From Kitasatospora sp. NBC_01246 (GTDB taxonomy: Bacteria; Actinomycetota; Actinomycetes; Streptomycetales; Streptomycetaceae): a DNA stretch of 64,000 bases. The notes under the pieces were generated by a model. It made no database searches. It saw only the letters and a program-made list of their open reading frames with translations, and was not told the DNA's origin. Shown here one piece after another: positions 44,135-52,773 of the stretch; position 1 is the first letter of the stretch, and each line of letters begins with the position of its first letter. The position numbers and the translations under genes are program-made. The stretch lies in NCBI RefSeq assembly GCF_036226505.1, contig NZ_CP108484.1, positions 8,403,501 to 8,467,500 on the forward strand, written 5' to 3'.

Positions 44135-44461
44135 TCAGCCGAGGAACTCGACGCGGTCGATGAGGCCTTCGCGGACCCGGTAGGCCACCAGGACGCGGAC
44201 CGGTTCGTCGGACAGGCCGTGGGCGACTTCGTGGTCGACCACCCAGTCGCCCTCGGTGAGCCGCCCCACGATCTCCGCCCGGCAGCGGCCCGCGGCGAAC
44301 TGCCGGGTGTAGGTGTCGCGCAGGGCCTGACGGCCCTCCAGCCGGCTGCCGTCCCGCCGGAGAACGAGGACGTCCTCGGCGTAGGTAACGACGAAGGCGT
44401 CGATGTCGTGGTTGTTGTAGGCGGTGAGCTGCTGCTCGACCACGTCGCGCGGTTCGGTCAT
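44135..44461 (-). CDS. SnoaL-like / NTF2-fold protein
   Basis: 108 residues: VVEQQLTAYNNHDIDAFVVT, YAEDVLVLRRDGSRLEGRQA, LRDTYTRQFA, GRLTEGDWVVDHEVAHG. This is the cone-shaped SnoaL/NTF2-like fold of steroid-isomerase/cyclase type. It starts 32 bases after the M20 amidohydrolase in the same direction, so the two are probably one operon; it could process or bind the same small molecule. Confidence 0.9.
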   Translation of the reverse strand: MTEPRDVVEQQLTAYNNHDIDAFVVTYAEDVLVLRRDGSRLEGRQALRDTYTRQFAAGRCRAEIVGRLTEGDWVVDHEVAHGLSDEPVRVLVAYRVREGLIDRVEFLG

Positions 44462-44492
44462 GTGCTTGATCGTTTCTTCCTTGGGCAGGGGT

Positions 44493-45677
44493 TCAGGCCG
44501 CGAGACGGCGGGTGGCGAGTTCGGCGTAGAGCGCCGCTCCGTCGGGGAGCACCGCGTCGTCGAACTCGGCGTAGGGAGAGTGGTTGAGCGGCAGGGTGTC
44601 GGGATCGCTCCCCTTCGGGGCGGCGCCGAGCCACGCGAACGATCCCGGAACGGCGTCGAGTACCCGGGAGAAGTCTTCCGACCCGGTCATCGGGTTGGCC
44701 ATCGTCCGGAAGCGTTCCTCGCCGAAGGCCTCCCGGACGGTGTCCATGAGGAAATCGGTCTCGGCCCCGTCGTTCACCGTCACCGGGTACCCGGGAAGGT
44801 ACTCGATCTCGGCCCGCAGGCCGTGGGCGGCCGCGACGGCCCGCACCAGCTCCACCACGGTGTCGGTGACCTTGGCCCGCGTCTCGGCGGAGAAGGTGCG
44901 CACGGTCGCCTCGAAGTAGGCGGTCTCGGGGATGATGTTGCGCTGGGTACCGGCCCGGAGGAGTCCGACGGTGATCACCACCGGATCGAACACGTCGAAG
45001 CGGCGGGTCACCATGGTCTGCAGGGCGGTGACCGTCTCGCAGGCCGCCGGGACGGGGTCCTTGGCCCGGTGAGGTACCGAGCCGTGCCCGCCCGCACCGT
45101 GGAGGGTGACGTTCAGCGCATCGGAGGCGGCAAGGATCGGCCCGCGCCGGGAGCTGAACTCCCCGTGCGGCATGGTCGACGCCACGTGCAGGGCGTATGC
45201 GGCGACCGGGCGCGTGCCCGCCGCGTCCAGAACGCCCTCGGCCAGCATGGCTCCGGCGCCGTCCCAGCCCTCCTCGCCGGGCTGGAACATGAAGACCACG
45301 TCGCCGTGGAGCCGCTCCCGCCGTGCGGCGAGCAGGTGTGCGGCGCCCGTGAGCATGGCGGTGTGCAGATCGTGTCCGCAGGCGTGCATGGCACCGTTGT
45401 CGGACGCGAACGGCAGCGGGGCCTTCTCGATGACCGGCAGTCCGTCCATGTCGGCGCGCAGGAGCACCGCCGGCCCCGGTAGCCCGCCGCGCAGCACCGC
45501 GGTGACCGAACTCAGCGCGGAGCCCTGACGTACTTCCAGCGGCAGCCCCTCGAGAGCCCGCAGCACCCGCTCCTGGGTGCGCGGGAGATCAAGGCCCAGC
45601 TCGGGGACCCGGTGGAGGTCATGGCGGAGCCGGACCAGGTCGGGAGCCAGAGCCAGGGCGTCGTCGTGTATGGACAC
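44493..45677 (-). CDS. M20-family amidohydrolase
   Basis: 394 residues. GTG 45677 is chosen because GGAGG sits 5 bases before it; an ATG 12 bases upstream contains that site. Motifs: VLLRADMDGLPV, GAMHACGHDLHTAML (metal His), FMFQPGEEGWDGA (catalytic Glu-Glu), HVASTMPHGEF, and GSEDFSRVL. It belongs to the aminoacylase/hippurate-hydrolase-like M20D group with di-metal active site, cleaving N-acyl amino acids or similar amides in the cytoplasm. Its divergent Lrp-type neighbour is the likely regulator. Confidence 0.93.
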   Translation of the reverse strand: MSIHDDALALAPDLVRLRHDLHRVPELGLDLPRTQERVLRALEGLPLEVRQGSALSSVTAVLRGGLPGPAVLLRADMDGLPVIEKAPLPFASDNGAMHACGHDLHTAMLTGAAHLLAARRERLHGDVVFMFQPGEEGWDGAGAMLAEGVLDAAGTRPVAAYALHVASTMPHGEFSSRRGPILAASDALNVTLHGAGGHGSVPHRAKDPVPAACETVTALQTMVTRRFDVFDPVVITVGLLRAGTQRNIIPETAYFEATVRTFSAETRAKVTDTVVELVRAVAAAHGLRAEIEYLPGYPVTVNDGAETDFLMDTVREAFGEERFRTMANPMTGSEDFSRVLDAVPGSFAWLGAAPKGSDPDTLPLNHSPYAEFDDAVLPDGAALYAELATRRLAA

Positions 45678-45826
45678 AGGTACCTCCATCGGGCCCGCGG
45701 GGGCGGGAACTTGTGCGGAGCGATCTTGTTCCGCGATTCTGGAGCCCGCAGCGGGGGATTCCCGCGATTTCGCAGGATCACGCCACGAAGAGGCCCTTCG
45801 ATGAACGAACCAACCGGCAGTCGACG

Positions 45827-46873
45827 GTGACCGGCCCCGATGTGACAGTGGACGAGTTGGATCTCGCTCTGGTGAACGCGATGCAGCTGCGGCCCCGGGC
45901 ACCCTGGTCGCTGCTCGGCCAGACTCTCGGGATCAGCCCGGTCACCGCCGCGCGCCGCTGGCGACGGCTCTCGGAGGCCGGGATCGCCTGGGTGACCGCC
46001 TACGGCCTGCCCCACCCCGAGGACCCTGGCTGCGTCGCGTACCTCGACGTCGACTGCGCTCCCGACCGGATTCGGCAGATCGCCGACGAGCTGGCCGAGG
46101 ACCCGCACGTGATGAGCGTCGAACACCTCTCCCAGGGCTGCGACCTCGTCATCGCCGCGGCCTTCACCGACCTGGCGACGGTCTCCCGGTACACCGCCGA
46201 ACGGTTGGGCAGGCTCCCGGGGATCACCGCCGTCCGCACCCACCTGGCGACCGGCTTCTACGCCGAGGGGATCCGCTGGCGACTGGACTCACTGGACCCC
46301 GCCCAGCGCCTGGAACTCCACGACGACCACCCGACGGGCTACGGGACGTCCTCCCCAGTACGGGCCGAAATCCGCCACGAAGACCGGGAGTTGCTCATCA
46401 GGCTGGGCACCGACGGCCGGCTCGGCCAAGCCGAGCTGGCCGCCGCCACCGGACTCAGCCCGTCCACGCTGCGCCGCCGCCTCGACCGGCTGGCCGCCTC
46501 CGACGCGATCCGCTTCCGCTGCGAGATCGCCGCCGGAGACGCCGGCCGACCGGTCCTGGCGACCTTCCGGGCCGACATCCCTCCGGACCGGCTCGACGAG
46601 GTCGGCCCCCAACTCGCCAGGCTCCCCGAGATCCGGCTGTGCGTAGCCGTCACCGGCCGGCACAACCTCATCCTCTCCGTCTGGCAGCGCTCCCTCGCCG
46701 ACGTCCAGCGACTGGAGGCCGCACTCGCCCGCAGGTTCCCCGACCTGCGAGTGGCCGAGCGCCGCGTGTCACTGCGCACCGTGAAGAGGATGGGACGGAT
46801 CCTGGGCTCGGACGGCCGCGCGGTCCGCGCCGTCCCGATGGACATCTGGCGAGACCCGATCCCGGTCTCCTAG
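45827..46873 (+). CDS. Lrp/AsnC-family regulator, double-domain type
   Basis: 348 residues from GTG 45827. Two tandem Lrp-type halves: DELDLALVNAMQLRPRAPWS, LLGQTLGISPVTAARRWRRL (HTH 1) with an alpha/beta ligand half; then RLGTDGRLGQAELAAATGLS, PSTLRRRLDRLAASDAI (HTH 2) with VLATFRADIPPDRLDE and CVAVTGRHNLILSVW. Such fused proteins are common in actinomycetes, usually beside the enzyme they control, here the M20 amidohydrolase on the other strand. Confidence 0.9.
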   Translation: MTGPDVTVDELDLALVNAMQLRPRAPWSLLGQTLGISPVTAARRWRRLSEAGIAWVTAYGLPHPEDPGCVAYLDVDCAPDRIRQIADELAEDPHVMSVEHLSQGCDLVIAAAFTDLATVSRYTAERLGRLPGITAVRTHLATGFYAEGIRWRLDSLDPAQRLELHDDHPTGYGTSSPVRAEIRHEDRELLIRLGTDGRLGQAELAAATGLSPSTLRRRLDRLAASDAIRFRCEIAAGDAGRPVLATFRADIPPDRLDEVGPQLARLPEIRLCVAVTGRHNLILSVWQRSLADVQRLEAALARRFPDLRVAERRVSLRTVKRMGRILGSDGRAVRAVPMDIWRDPIPVS

Positions 46874-47166
46874 CGGTGGTCCACCCGGAGGTGCCGACCC
46901 CGCGAGACGGTCGCGGAGGCCTCGCCGCCACCGGCTGGCCGACCCGCCTGCGGGTCCCGCGGTACGCAGTCGGGTGGGAGACCAACAGAGGTGTTCGCCC
47001 GACGTACCCGCCGGACGGAAGGGTTCCACTGCGGCCAAGCAGGGGCCCGGCTGGCGCGGGCGGCCGACCGGCAGCCGATCCACGCCCGGGAGGGCGCCCG
47101 CGGGCGCGTGACCGGCCCCGCACCTCCGGTGCCCCCGCCCGGGCCGGCTGCTGCGTTCGGTCTGGG

Positions 47167-47544
47167 TCAGCAGCGAACGGTGGAGCCGCCGTTGCTCAGG
47201 TTGGCGTCGTAGATCCAGCCGCTGCCGGCCGGGCCCCGGACGTAGGTCCAGGTGTTTCCGTAGTCGTTGACGGAGTAGCAGTCGTAGTCCACCCGGACGC
47301 CCTGGGAGTACGAGCCGACCAGGGTGCACGCTCCGTACGGGCCGGTCCGCACCGGAGCACTGCTCGCCGAGATCGTGCCCGAACCCGGGTCCAGGTTGCT
47401 GTGCGGCCAGTTCGCGTTGCCGCAGGTGACGGCGGCGAGGTCGGACGACGACGGCGCCGCGGCCGCCGACACGGCCGGGAACGAGAGCGAGGCCACGGCC
47501 GTCAGCCCGACGGCGAGCGCGGTCTTTCGGAGACGGGATGTCAT
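47167..47544 (-). CDS. Secreted SH3-like small protein
   Basis: 125 residues from ATG 47544 with GAGGAG 9 bases upstream. Signal peptide: RLRKTALAVGLTAVASLSFP, AVSAAAA. The mature region (VTCGNANWPHSNLDPGSGTI, GPYGACTLVGSYSQGVRVDY, DCYSVNDYGNTWTYVRGPAG) is a single bacterial-SH3-type domain with paired Cys. Probably exported and associated with the wall or released; ligand unknown. Confidence 0.85.
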   Translation of the reverse strand: MTSRLRKTALAVGLTAVASLSFPAVSAAAAPSSSDLAAVTCGNANWPHSNLDPGSGTISASSAPVRTGPYGACTLVGSYSQGVRVDYDCYSVNDYGNTWTYVRGPAGSGWIYDANLSNGGSTVRC

Positions 47545-47639
47545 GAAGCGAACTCCTCGTGAGCGGGTCGCCGAGCCGACCGGCCCGGCGAGCCCTCACC
47601 CTTGCCGCCGCGGTCACGGCCGGGCAAGGTTCCCGAGGT

Positions 47640-47668
47640 GTCCGGGACTGTCCTGGACAGTCCCGGAC
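47640..47668. promoter_or_regulatory. 29-bp palindrome with 14-bp arms between divergent genes
   Basis: GTCCGGGACTGTCC-T-GGACAGTCCCGGAC. Further GTCCGG half-copies lie just downstream (47670-47700). The element sits between the secreted SH3-like gene and the XRE-membrane protein gene and is a likely operator for the latter's helix-turn-helix domain. Confidence 0.7.
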
Positions 47669-47824
47669 GGTCCGGGGAACGGTCGGACACGCCGGACTCG
47701 GTCTGACCAGCCGAACCTTCCGGACTGCTGGACAACGGCGCCGGCCGCACCGCTGCCCTCGTCCTGGCCAACAACGTCTTGAATCAACGTGGTTGGCCGC
47801 GGACTGCTCCGCCAGGATCGGGGC

Positions 47825-48826
47825 ATGAGTTCCCAACCCTTGCCACCGAATCCCTCCCTGGCGCGGGATACGGCCGAGTTCGTCGCGTATCTTCGACAGC
47901 TTCGGCAACGGTCCGGGCTGACCTACAGGGCGCTGGAACGCCGCGCTGCCGAGGTCGGGGCCGTGCTCCCGCGCAGCACGATCGCCGAGGCGCTCCGCCA
48001 CGACCTGCTGCCGCGACCGGAACTGCTCGACGCCTTCGTCCGGGCGTGCGGAGTCGGCGAGGACCCGGCCGTGTGGCTCGCGGCACGCGAGCGGCTGGCC
48101 CACGAGGCCACCCACCCGGGGCCCGGCGTCCCCGCCGAGGCCGGCCCACCCGCCCCGCAGACGCTGCCCGGCGCCCCGCGGACCGCACCGCCCGCGCCCT
48201 CCCGCCGGCGGCTGCGCAGCGCTACTCCGATCGTGGTGGTCCTGGCGCTGGCGGCCGCCGTGGCGGGCGGGGCGGCCTTCCTCCACGACCGTGCGCACCG
48301 CCCCGCCGCGCCCGCTCCCCCCTCCGGCGCCCAGGAACGGGCACTGGTCGCGGCGGGCGCGTATCTGATCCGGCCGGTGGGCTCCGGACTCTGCCTGGGG
48401 GAGTCGACCACGCACGAAAGCGGTGGGGAGGTAGGGCAGTTCGCGTGCCCGGGCAACGTGCCCACCTACGTCTTCGAGCCGGCCGGCGGCGGCCAGTACA
48501 CGATCCGCTCCCTCCATCCGGTGATGGGTCACGGCTGCCTGGGAGTGGAGGCCGCACTCCTCGCCGACGGCGCCCGTCTGATGAACGACTACTGCGGCCG
48601 GCGGGGTACCGCGGAACGGTTCCGGCTGAGAGCGTCGCCGGGAGGCGCCGGTACCTACCTCATCCAGCTGGTCCACAGCAACGCCTGCGTGACCATCCCG
48701 GGCGATATCGGCACCCCGGGCGTCCTCGCACGCCAGCTCCCCTGCGCAGACCCTCCCGCCGGGCAGAGCTTCACCCTGGAGCCCGTGCCGGCCCCGACCG
48801 CCATCCCGGACATCAGAACCAACTGA
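47825..48826 (+). CDS. XRE-type HTH / transmembrane / beta-trefoil-like receptor protein
   Basis: 333 residues. Residues ~15-85: HTH (FVAYLRQLRQRSGLTYRALE, VLPRSTIAEALRHDLLPRPE, LLDAFVRACGVGED). A Pro-rich linker leads to one membrane helix at ~139-160 (TPIVVVLALAAAVAGGAAFL). The exported C-terminal ~165 residues repeat Cys-containing units (YLIRPVGSGLCLGES, YTIRSLHPVMGHGCLGVE, YLIQLVHSNACVTIP), a RICIN-like beta-trefoil. This topology suits a membrane-bound transcription factor sensing an external sugar or wall fragment. The palindrome upstream is its probable target. Confidence 0.82.
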   Translation: MSSQPLPPNPSLARDTAEFVAYLRQLRQRSGLTYRALERRAAEVGAVLPRSTIAEALRHDLLPRPELLDAFVRACGVGEDPAVWLAARERLAHEATHPGPGVPAEAGPPAPQTLPGAPRTAPPAPSRRRLRSATPIVVVLALAAAVAGGAAFLHDRAHRPAAPAPPSGAQERALVAAGAYLIRPVGSGLCLGESTTHESGGEVGQFACPGNVPTYVFEPAGGGQYTIRSLHPVMGHGCLGVEAALLADGARLMNDYCGRRGTAERFRLRASPGGAGTYLIQLVHSNACVTIPGDIGTPGVLARQLPCADPPAGQSFTLEPVPAPTAIPDIRTN

Positions 48827-49339
48827 TCACTCGCGTCGGCCGGTGCAGCCGGCCTGGTCCGCCGCCTTCGGTGATCGCGGCCGGCCCCGCACCCACCGCG
48901 AATGGGGCGAGGCACTCGACGCCCTCCGCAGCGCCCGCGCCGTGGCGCCGGTGACCGCCGAGCGGATGTCCGATGCCGCCCGGCCGGCGGCGCACTGAAA
49001 GGCGCGCCTGTCCGAGACATCCCCTTTGCCGCTTCTACGCCGACATCACCTGGGGTGGGCGGCGGCTGCGGGTTTCGGCGTTGTGCGAGGAGCGGTGATG
49101 TTCAGCGACTGCGGGTTCCACCACCAGAGGTCGTCATGGGTGAACACCGGCAAACTGGCGATCATCGTGAACGGCTACGGCGGTGGCGGGTAGTGGAGTC
49201 TGCTGTGGACGGAGCCACCCGCCTCGGTGTCGGCGAGCCCGCGGGGCGGGGTCACGGCACGGCGGTTCTTGGCGCACGGTGGACCATCGGACGGCACCGA
49301 GCGCGTGTTTCCGCCCTGCTCGGACTGCGGCATCACGGG
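48827..49339. other. Gap before the methyltransferase gene
   Basis: Contains a short frame with good bias (REWGEALDALRSARAVAPVT, then a stop at ~48998) that may be the tail of a lost gene. The rest shows no supported gene. Confidence 0.4.
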
Positions 49340-50278
49340 ATGTCCAGGAAATCGGAGGCGGCGCTGCCCACGAGTCCCATAGCATCGGCCCGCACCGACC
49401 CGTCGAGTATCACCAAGGACTTTGTGAATCACTCCGATCTCCGCGCCAAGGCCCCCTCGCTCGCGGCCGGCATGGCCGCGGCCGATCACAGCCCGGACAT
49501 CCAGCTGTCCCAGACTCGCCACCGCGCCGCGCTCGTGGCGAGCTGGCAGATCGCGCCCGGCTCGACGGTCCTCGAACTGGGCTGCGGCCAGGGCGACATG
49601 ACCGTCGTCCTCGCGGAGGCGGTGGGGCCCGAGGGGCGCGTGACAGCCCTCGACGTGGCCGACCCCTCCTACGGGGCGCCGGTCACGCTCGGAGAATCGG
49701 CGGCCCGGATCGCGGCGGGTCCTCTCGGGCCGCGCATCGACTTCCGCTTCGGCACGGACGTCCTCGACCCGTCGGTCGACTTCCCCGGAAGTACCTTCGA
49801 CTTCGTGGTGCTCGCGCATTGCTCCTGGTACTTCGCATCGCTCGGACAGTTGCGGGACACACTGGCCCGGGTGCGGCCGTGGGCGCGGCGACTGTGTTTC
49901 GCCGAGTGGGACTTGACGCCTGCGTCCGGCGACCAGCTGGCGCACCTCCTCGCCGTGCTGATCCAGGGGCAGACCGAGGCCGCGGGGTCGCATGGCCAGG
50001 GCAACGTTCGCACGCCGTTCTCCCGTGAGGCGCTGCTGAGGCTCCTGCACGAGGCCGGCTGGACGGCCGACGGCAGCGGCCCGGTCGATACCGGAGAGCT
50101 TCAGGACGGCGACTGGGAGATAGCCGCCTGCCTCGACCTGGCCGCAACGGAGGAGCGTCTGGTCGCGCTGCCCGAGCCGGTGCGCCAGCTCGTCCTGAGT
50201 CAGGCCGACGTTCTCCGGGCCATCGCCAAGCCGCGCGGGAACCGCGCGCTCGCCGCGTACTCAGTCACCGCGCGCTGA
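49340..50278 (+). CDS. Class I SAM-dependent methyltransferase
   Basis: 312 residues from ATG 49340 (weak ribosome site; a longer frame upstream lacks bias). ITKDFVNHSDLRAKAPSLAA, then motif I STVLELGCGQGDMTVVLAEA, GRVTALDVADPSYGAP, FDFVVLAHCSWYFASLGQLR, CFAEWDLTPASGDQLAHL. The glycine-rich loop binds S-adenosylmethionine; the substrate is unknown. Soluble. Apparently a single gene. Confidence 0.88.
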   Translation: MSRKSEAALPTSPIASARTDPSSITKDFVNHSDLRAKAPSLAAGMAAADHSPDIQLSQTRHRAALVASWQIAPGSTVLELGCGQGDMTVVLAEAVGPEGRVTALDVADPSYGAPVTLGESAARIAAGPLGPRIDFRFGTDVLDPSVDFPGSTFDFVVLAHCSWYFASLGQLRDTLARVRPWARRLCFAEWDLTPASGDQLAHLLAVLIQGQTEAAGSHGQGNVRTPFSREALLRLLHEAGWTADGSGPVDTGELQDGDWEIAACLDLAATEERLVALPEPVRQLVLSQADVLRAIAKPRGNRALAAYSVTAR

Positions 50279-50311
50279 CCTACGACCCCGGCAACCGGCC
50301 GGTCAGCGGTC

Positions 50312-50570
50312 GGTGAGATCGCTCAACTGCCGCCCTTCTTCGCTTCCAGGCCCGGGGATGCGGAGGATGTCTGCCGAGCCCTCGGAGGGGCCGAGTTGTC
50401 CTGGACCTTCGCCGTGATGGCCGCCGGCTCGCCCGCCACGGTCCGCCAGGACGTCGCGGCCCAGGTCAACGAAGTCGCGCGGGTGCTCCACGCGAACCTC
50501 CACCCGGTGAAGGAACGCGGCGTGCGACCCCTGCGGCCACGCCCTACCCTCGCGCGGGTGACGGCTACGA
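50312..50570 (+). pseudogene. Unassigned coding-like fragment
   Basis: Continuous biased frame without a clear start: EIAQLPPFFASRPGDAEDV, CRALGGAELSWTFAVMAAGS, PATVRQDVAAQVNEVARVLH. TTG 50396 could start a shorter product. It fades into unbiased sequence after ~50570. Probably a headless remnant of an unrecognised gene. Confidence 0.35.
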
Positions 50571-50658
50571 GACGTGGCATGCTGCCTCCCGTGATCGACA
50601 CCGCCGATAGCCTCGCCTCGGGCGGGACCTGGTCGTTCGCCACCGCGCGCGGATCGCG

Positions 50659-50880
50659 ATGTGGATCACCGGCCCGGCGAAGGATCTCACCCGATTCCAT
50701 TCACGGATCGACCGGATGACGCAGGAGGCCGGCCCGGCCGCCGAGGCACTCGCGGCGGCGGGCACCTCCATCACCCTGGCCCGTGTCGAGGACGCCGACC
50801 ACCAGTATCTCGTGGTCCTGCCGCCCGGTGGCCGCGCTCGCATCGCGCGCGGGAAGGCGGCTGCCTCTCCCGAGGCCTGA
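50659..50880 (+). CDS. Small hypothetical protein, possibly a fragment
   Basis: 73 residues: MWITGPAKDLTRFHSRIDRM, TQEAGPAAEALAAAGTSITL, ARVEDADHQYLVVLPPGGRA. Codon bias is good and extends upstream of the ATG (GRDLVVRHRARIA), so the original start may be lost. No family recognised. Confidence 0.45.
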   Translation: MWITGPAKDLTRFHSRIDRMTQEAGPAAEALAAAGTSITLARVEDADHQYLVVLPPGGRARIARGKAAASPEA

Positions 50881-51300
50881 CCCTCCCTGGCCCCACCGGC
50901 TCCTCGCCACACCGCTTCTTCGCCCGGCACACGCGGCCACCGCCGCGCTGCGCCCGTGCTGGACGTGCCTGGGATCGATCAGAGGGATGCCGGGGTCACC
51001 GCTGGAGCTGACGGAGAAGGCCGGCCGAGGCTGGCTGGAGTGCCCACAGTGCGTCAGCGACCGGGATGAGGAGCAGCTCGGCCCCGTGACGCTGCCCGTT
51101 CCGACCAGGTGGGAGCGTCGGCGGACTCGTTCCTGGGGGCACCGCGGACGGACCGGAACTGAGTGCTCGTGATGCGGAGCCCCAGAAGCCGGTGGAGGGC
51201 AGCGAGGGCATCTGGGCGGCAAGATCAATCGGTGCTGCCTTCCGGCCGACCCCGGGTGGGAGGCCGATCGTTCGAAGCCGGGCGCCGAGGCGGCAAGCGG
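50881..51300. other. Gap before the LysR gene
   Basis: No supported gene; only the 3' flank of the LysR gene. Confidence 0.4.
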
Positions 51301-52320
51301 TCAGCGGTCGTGCCGGCCGCCGGCTCGGGAGAGGCCAGGGCGCGCCGTATTCGTTGCCGGCGACCGGACGGGCCCGGCACTGGTCGACGGGGTGGCGATC
51401 GGGGAGTTCGTCGCGTGCCGGCCGGCTCCGCCGGTGCCGTCGTCGGGTGGCCGGCTGTCCGAGCGTGCCAGCAGGTCCGCCCAGGGGCTGTCGTCGGGGG
51501 TGGCCAGGAGGAAGCGTTCGCGTGGCGGGTCGGACGCGAAGGGGCGCCAGGTGATCCCGGTGTCCTTCGTGACGGCGGTCCGGGTTCGTAGGGTGATCAG
51601 GTTCTGGTTGTTGCGCAGGTGGTGGCGGTACAGGGCCCGGCTGTGCGCGTCGACGGTACGTAGTCGTGGTGACCAGCCGTGGCCGGCGAGGTGGGCCAGG
51701 ACGTCCTCGGTGAAGTGCGGGTTGCGTTCGGCGGGGAACCAGAGCAGGTCCTGGCCCGCGAGGTCGGCCCAGGACAGGGCCGTGTGGTGGGCCAGCGGGT
51801 GGTCGGGGCGCAGGAGCACGCCGAGTGGTTCGTCGGCCAGGGTGAGCGTGGCCAGGTCGTCGATGTCGTGGAAGGCGCGCATCACCCCGAGGGCGAGGGT
51901 GCCGGTCCGTAGCAGGTCGAGTTGCTTCGGGGAGTCGGTCTCGGTGAACTCGACGTCCGGGGATCCGTCTTCGGCCAGGACCTGCTCGACCCGTGCCAGC
52001 AGGTGGTCCGGGACGGTGCCGCAGACCCCTACGCGTACCGGAGAGCGGGCGTCGCGTGCCTGCGCCAGCGACGACTCGATCTCGGCCAGGGTGAGTGTGG
52101 CGCTCGTGTACAGGATCCGGCCGCCCTCGGTGAGCTCCATCCCTTTGGGTCTGCGGTGGAACAGTTTGGCCCCGACCCGGCGTTCCAGGGCGCTGATCTG
52201 CTGGCTGAGGCTGGGCTGGGCGATCCGCAGCACCCGTGCGGCCTCCGTCATCGTGCCTTCCTCGGCGACGGTGACGAAGTAGCGGAGATGACGAAGTTCG
52301 ACGCCTTGGTGGTCGTGCAT
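51301..52320 (-). CDS. LysR-type regulator
   Basis: 339 residues from ATG 52320 with AAGGAG upstream. HTH: MHDHQGVELRHLRYFVTVAE, EGTMTEAARVLRIAQPSLSQ, QISALERRVGAKLFHRR. Effector domain: VRVGVCGTVPDHLLARVEQV, QLDLLRTGTLALGVMRAF, RFLLATPDDSPWADLL; the last ~50 residues are a Pro/Ser/Thr-rich tail. It is divergent from the lipoamide-dehydrogenase relic / nadC / phzF set and probably controls it; an ATAGG-N6-CCTAT LysR box lies 21 bases before its start. Confidence 0.92.
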   Translation of the reverse strand: MHDHQGVELRHLRYFVTVAEEGTMTEAARVLRIAQPSLSQQISALERRVGAKLFHRRPKGMELTEGGRILYTSATLTLAEIESSLAQARDARSPVRVGVCGTVPDHLLARVEQVLAEDGSPDVEFTETDSPKQLDLLRTGTLALGVMRAFHDIDDLATLTLADEPLGVLLRPDHPLAHHTALSWADLAGQDLLWFPAERNPHFTEDVLAHLAGHGWSPRLRTVDAHSRALYRHHLRNNQNLITLRTRTAVTKDTGITWRPFASDPPRERFLLATPDDSPWADLLARSDSRPPDDGTGGAGRHATNSPIATPSTSAGPVRSPATNTARPGLSRAGGRHDR

Positions 52321-52340
52321 GTCCGCTCCTTGCTCCCGGG

Positions 52341-52356
52341 ATAGGTCCGAGCCTAT
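52341..52356. promoter_or_regulatory. LysR-type box
   Basis: ATAGG-TCCGAG-CCTAT, fitting T-N11-A with dyad symmetry, between the LysR gene and the divergent cluster. Confidence 0.65.
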
Positions 52357-52455
52357 GGGGTGGCCTCGTGGGGCTATTGGCGGGAAGCGGATCGCGGGGG
52401 TTCTGATGGGGGCGAACCATCGATCCGGCGGTCCTGTTGAACGGAGCAACACGTC

Positions 52456-52773
52456 ATGCGCGATGACTTTCCCCGCGCCGGCGTCGGGTTCGCCGCCGCC
52501 GCTGCTCACGGTGGCGTCGTCGTCCTCGGTGCTGGTCCCGGCCACTGCGCCGCAGCCATCCGCGCGGCGCGGCCGGGGCCGCGCACCGCGGTGGTCGGGG
52601 CCGAGTACGGGGGCGGCGGGTGTATCGGCGCCGGTGGTGTTCCGTCCGGATGCGGGATCTCACTCGCCAGGCACATCCATGCCCACCCGACGCCCGGGAA
52701 AGCCGTCGAGGAAGCCGTCCAGGGCCTCGTCGGTCCGATGATCGATCTCCGAGAGGCGAGGAACCACCTATGA
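52456..52773 (+). pseudogene. Lipoamide dehydrogenase with central deletion, frame kept
   Basis: 105 codons. The first part (GGVVVLGAGPGHCAAAIRAA, RTAVVGAEYGGGGCIGAGGV-PS) is the FAD-binding start of dihydrolipoyl dehydrogenase; it passes without stop into LARHIHAHPTPGKAVEEAVQ, GLVGPMIDL, the C-terminal end of the same enzyme. About 370 codons between are missing. The redox pair C-x4-C is C-x4-G here. The stop overlaps the nadC start (ATGA), so the short frame may still couple translation to nadC. Confidence 0.82.
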
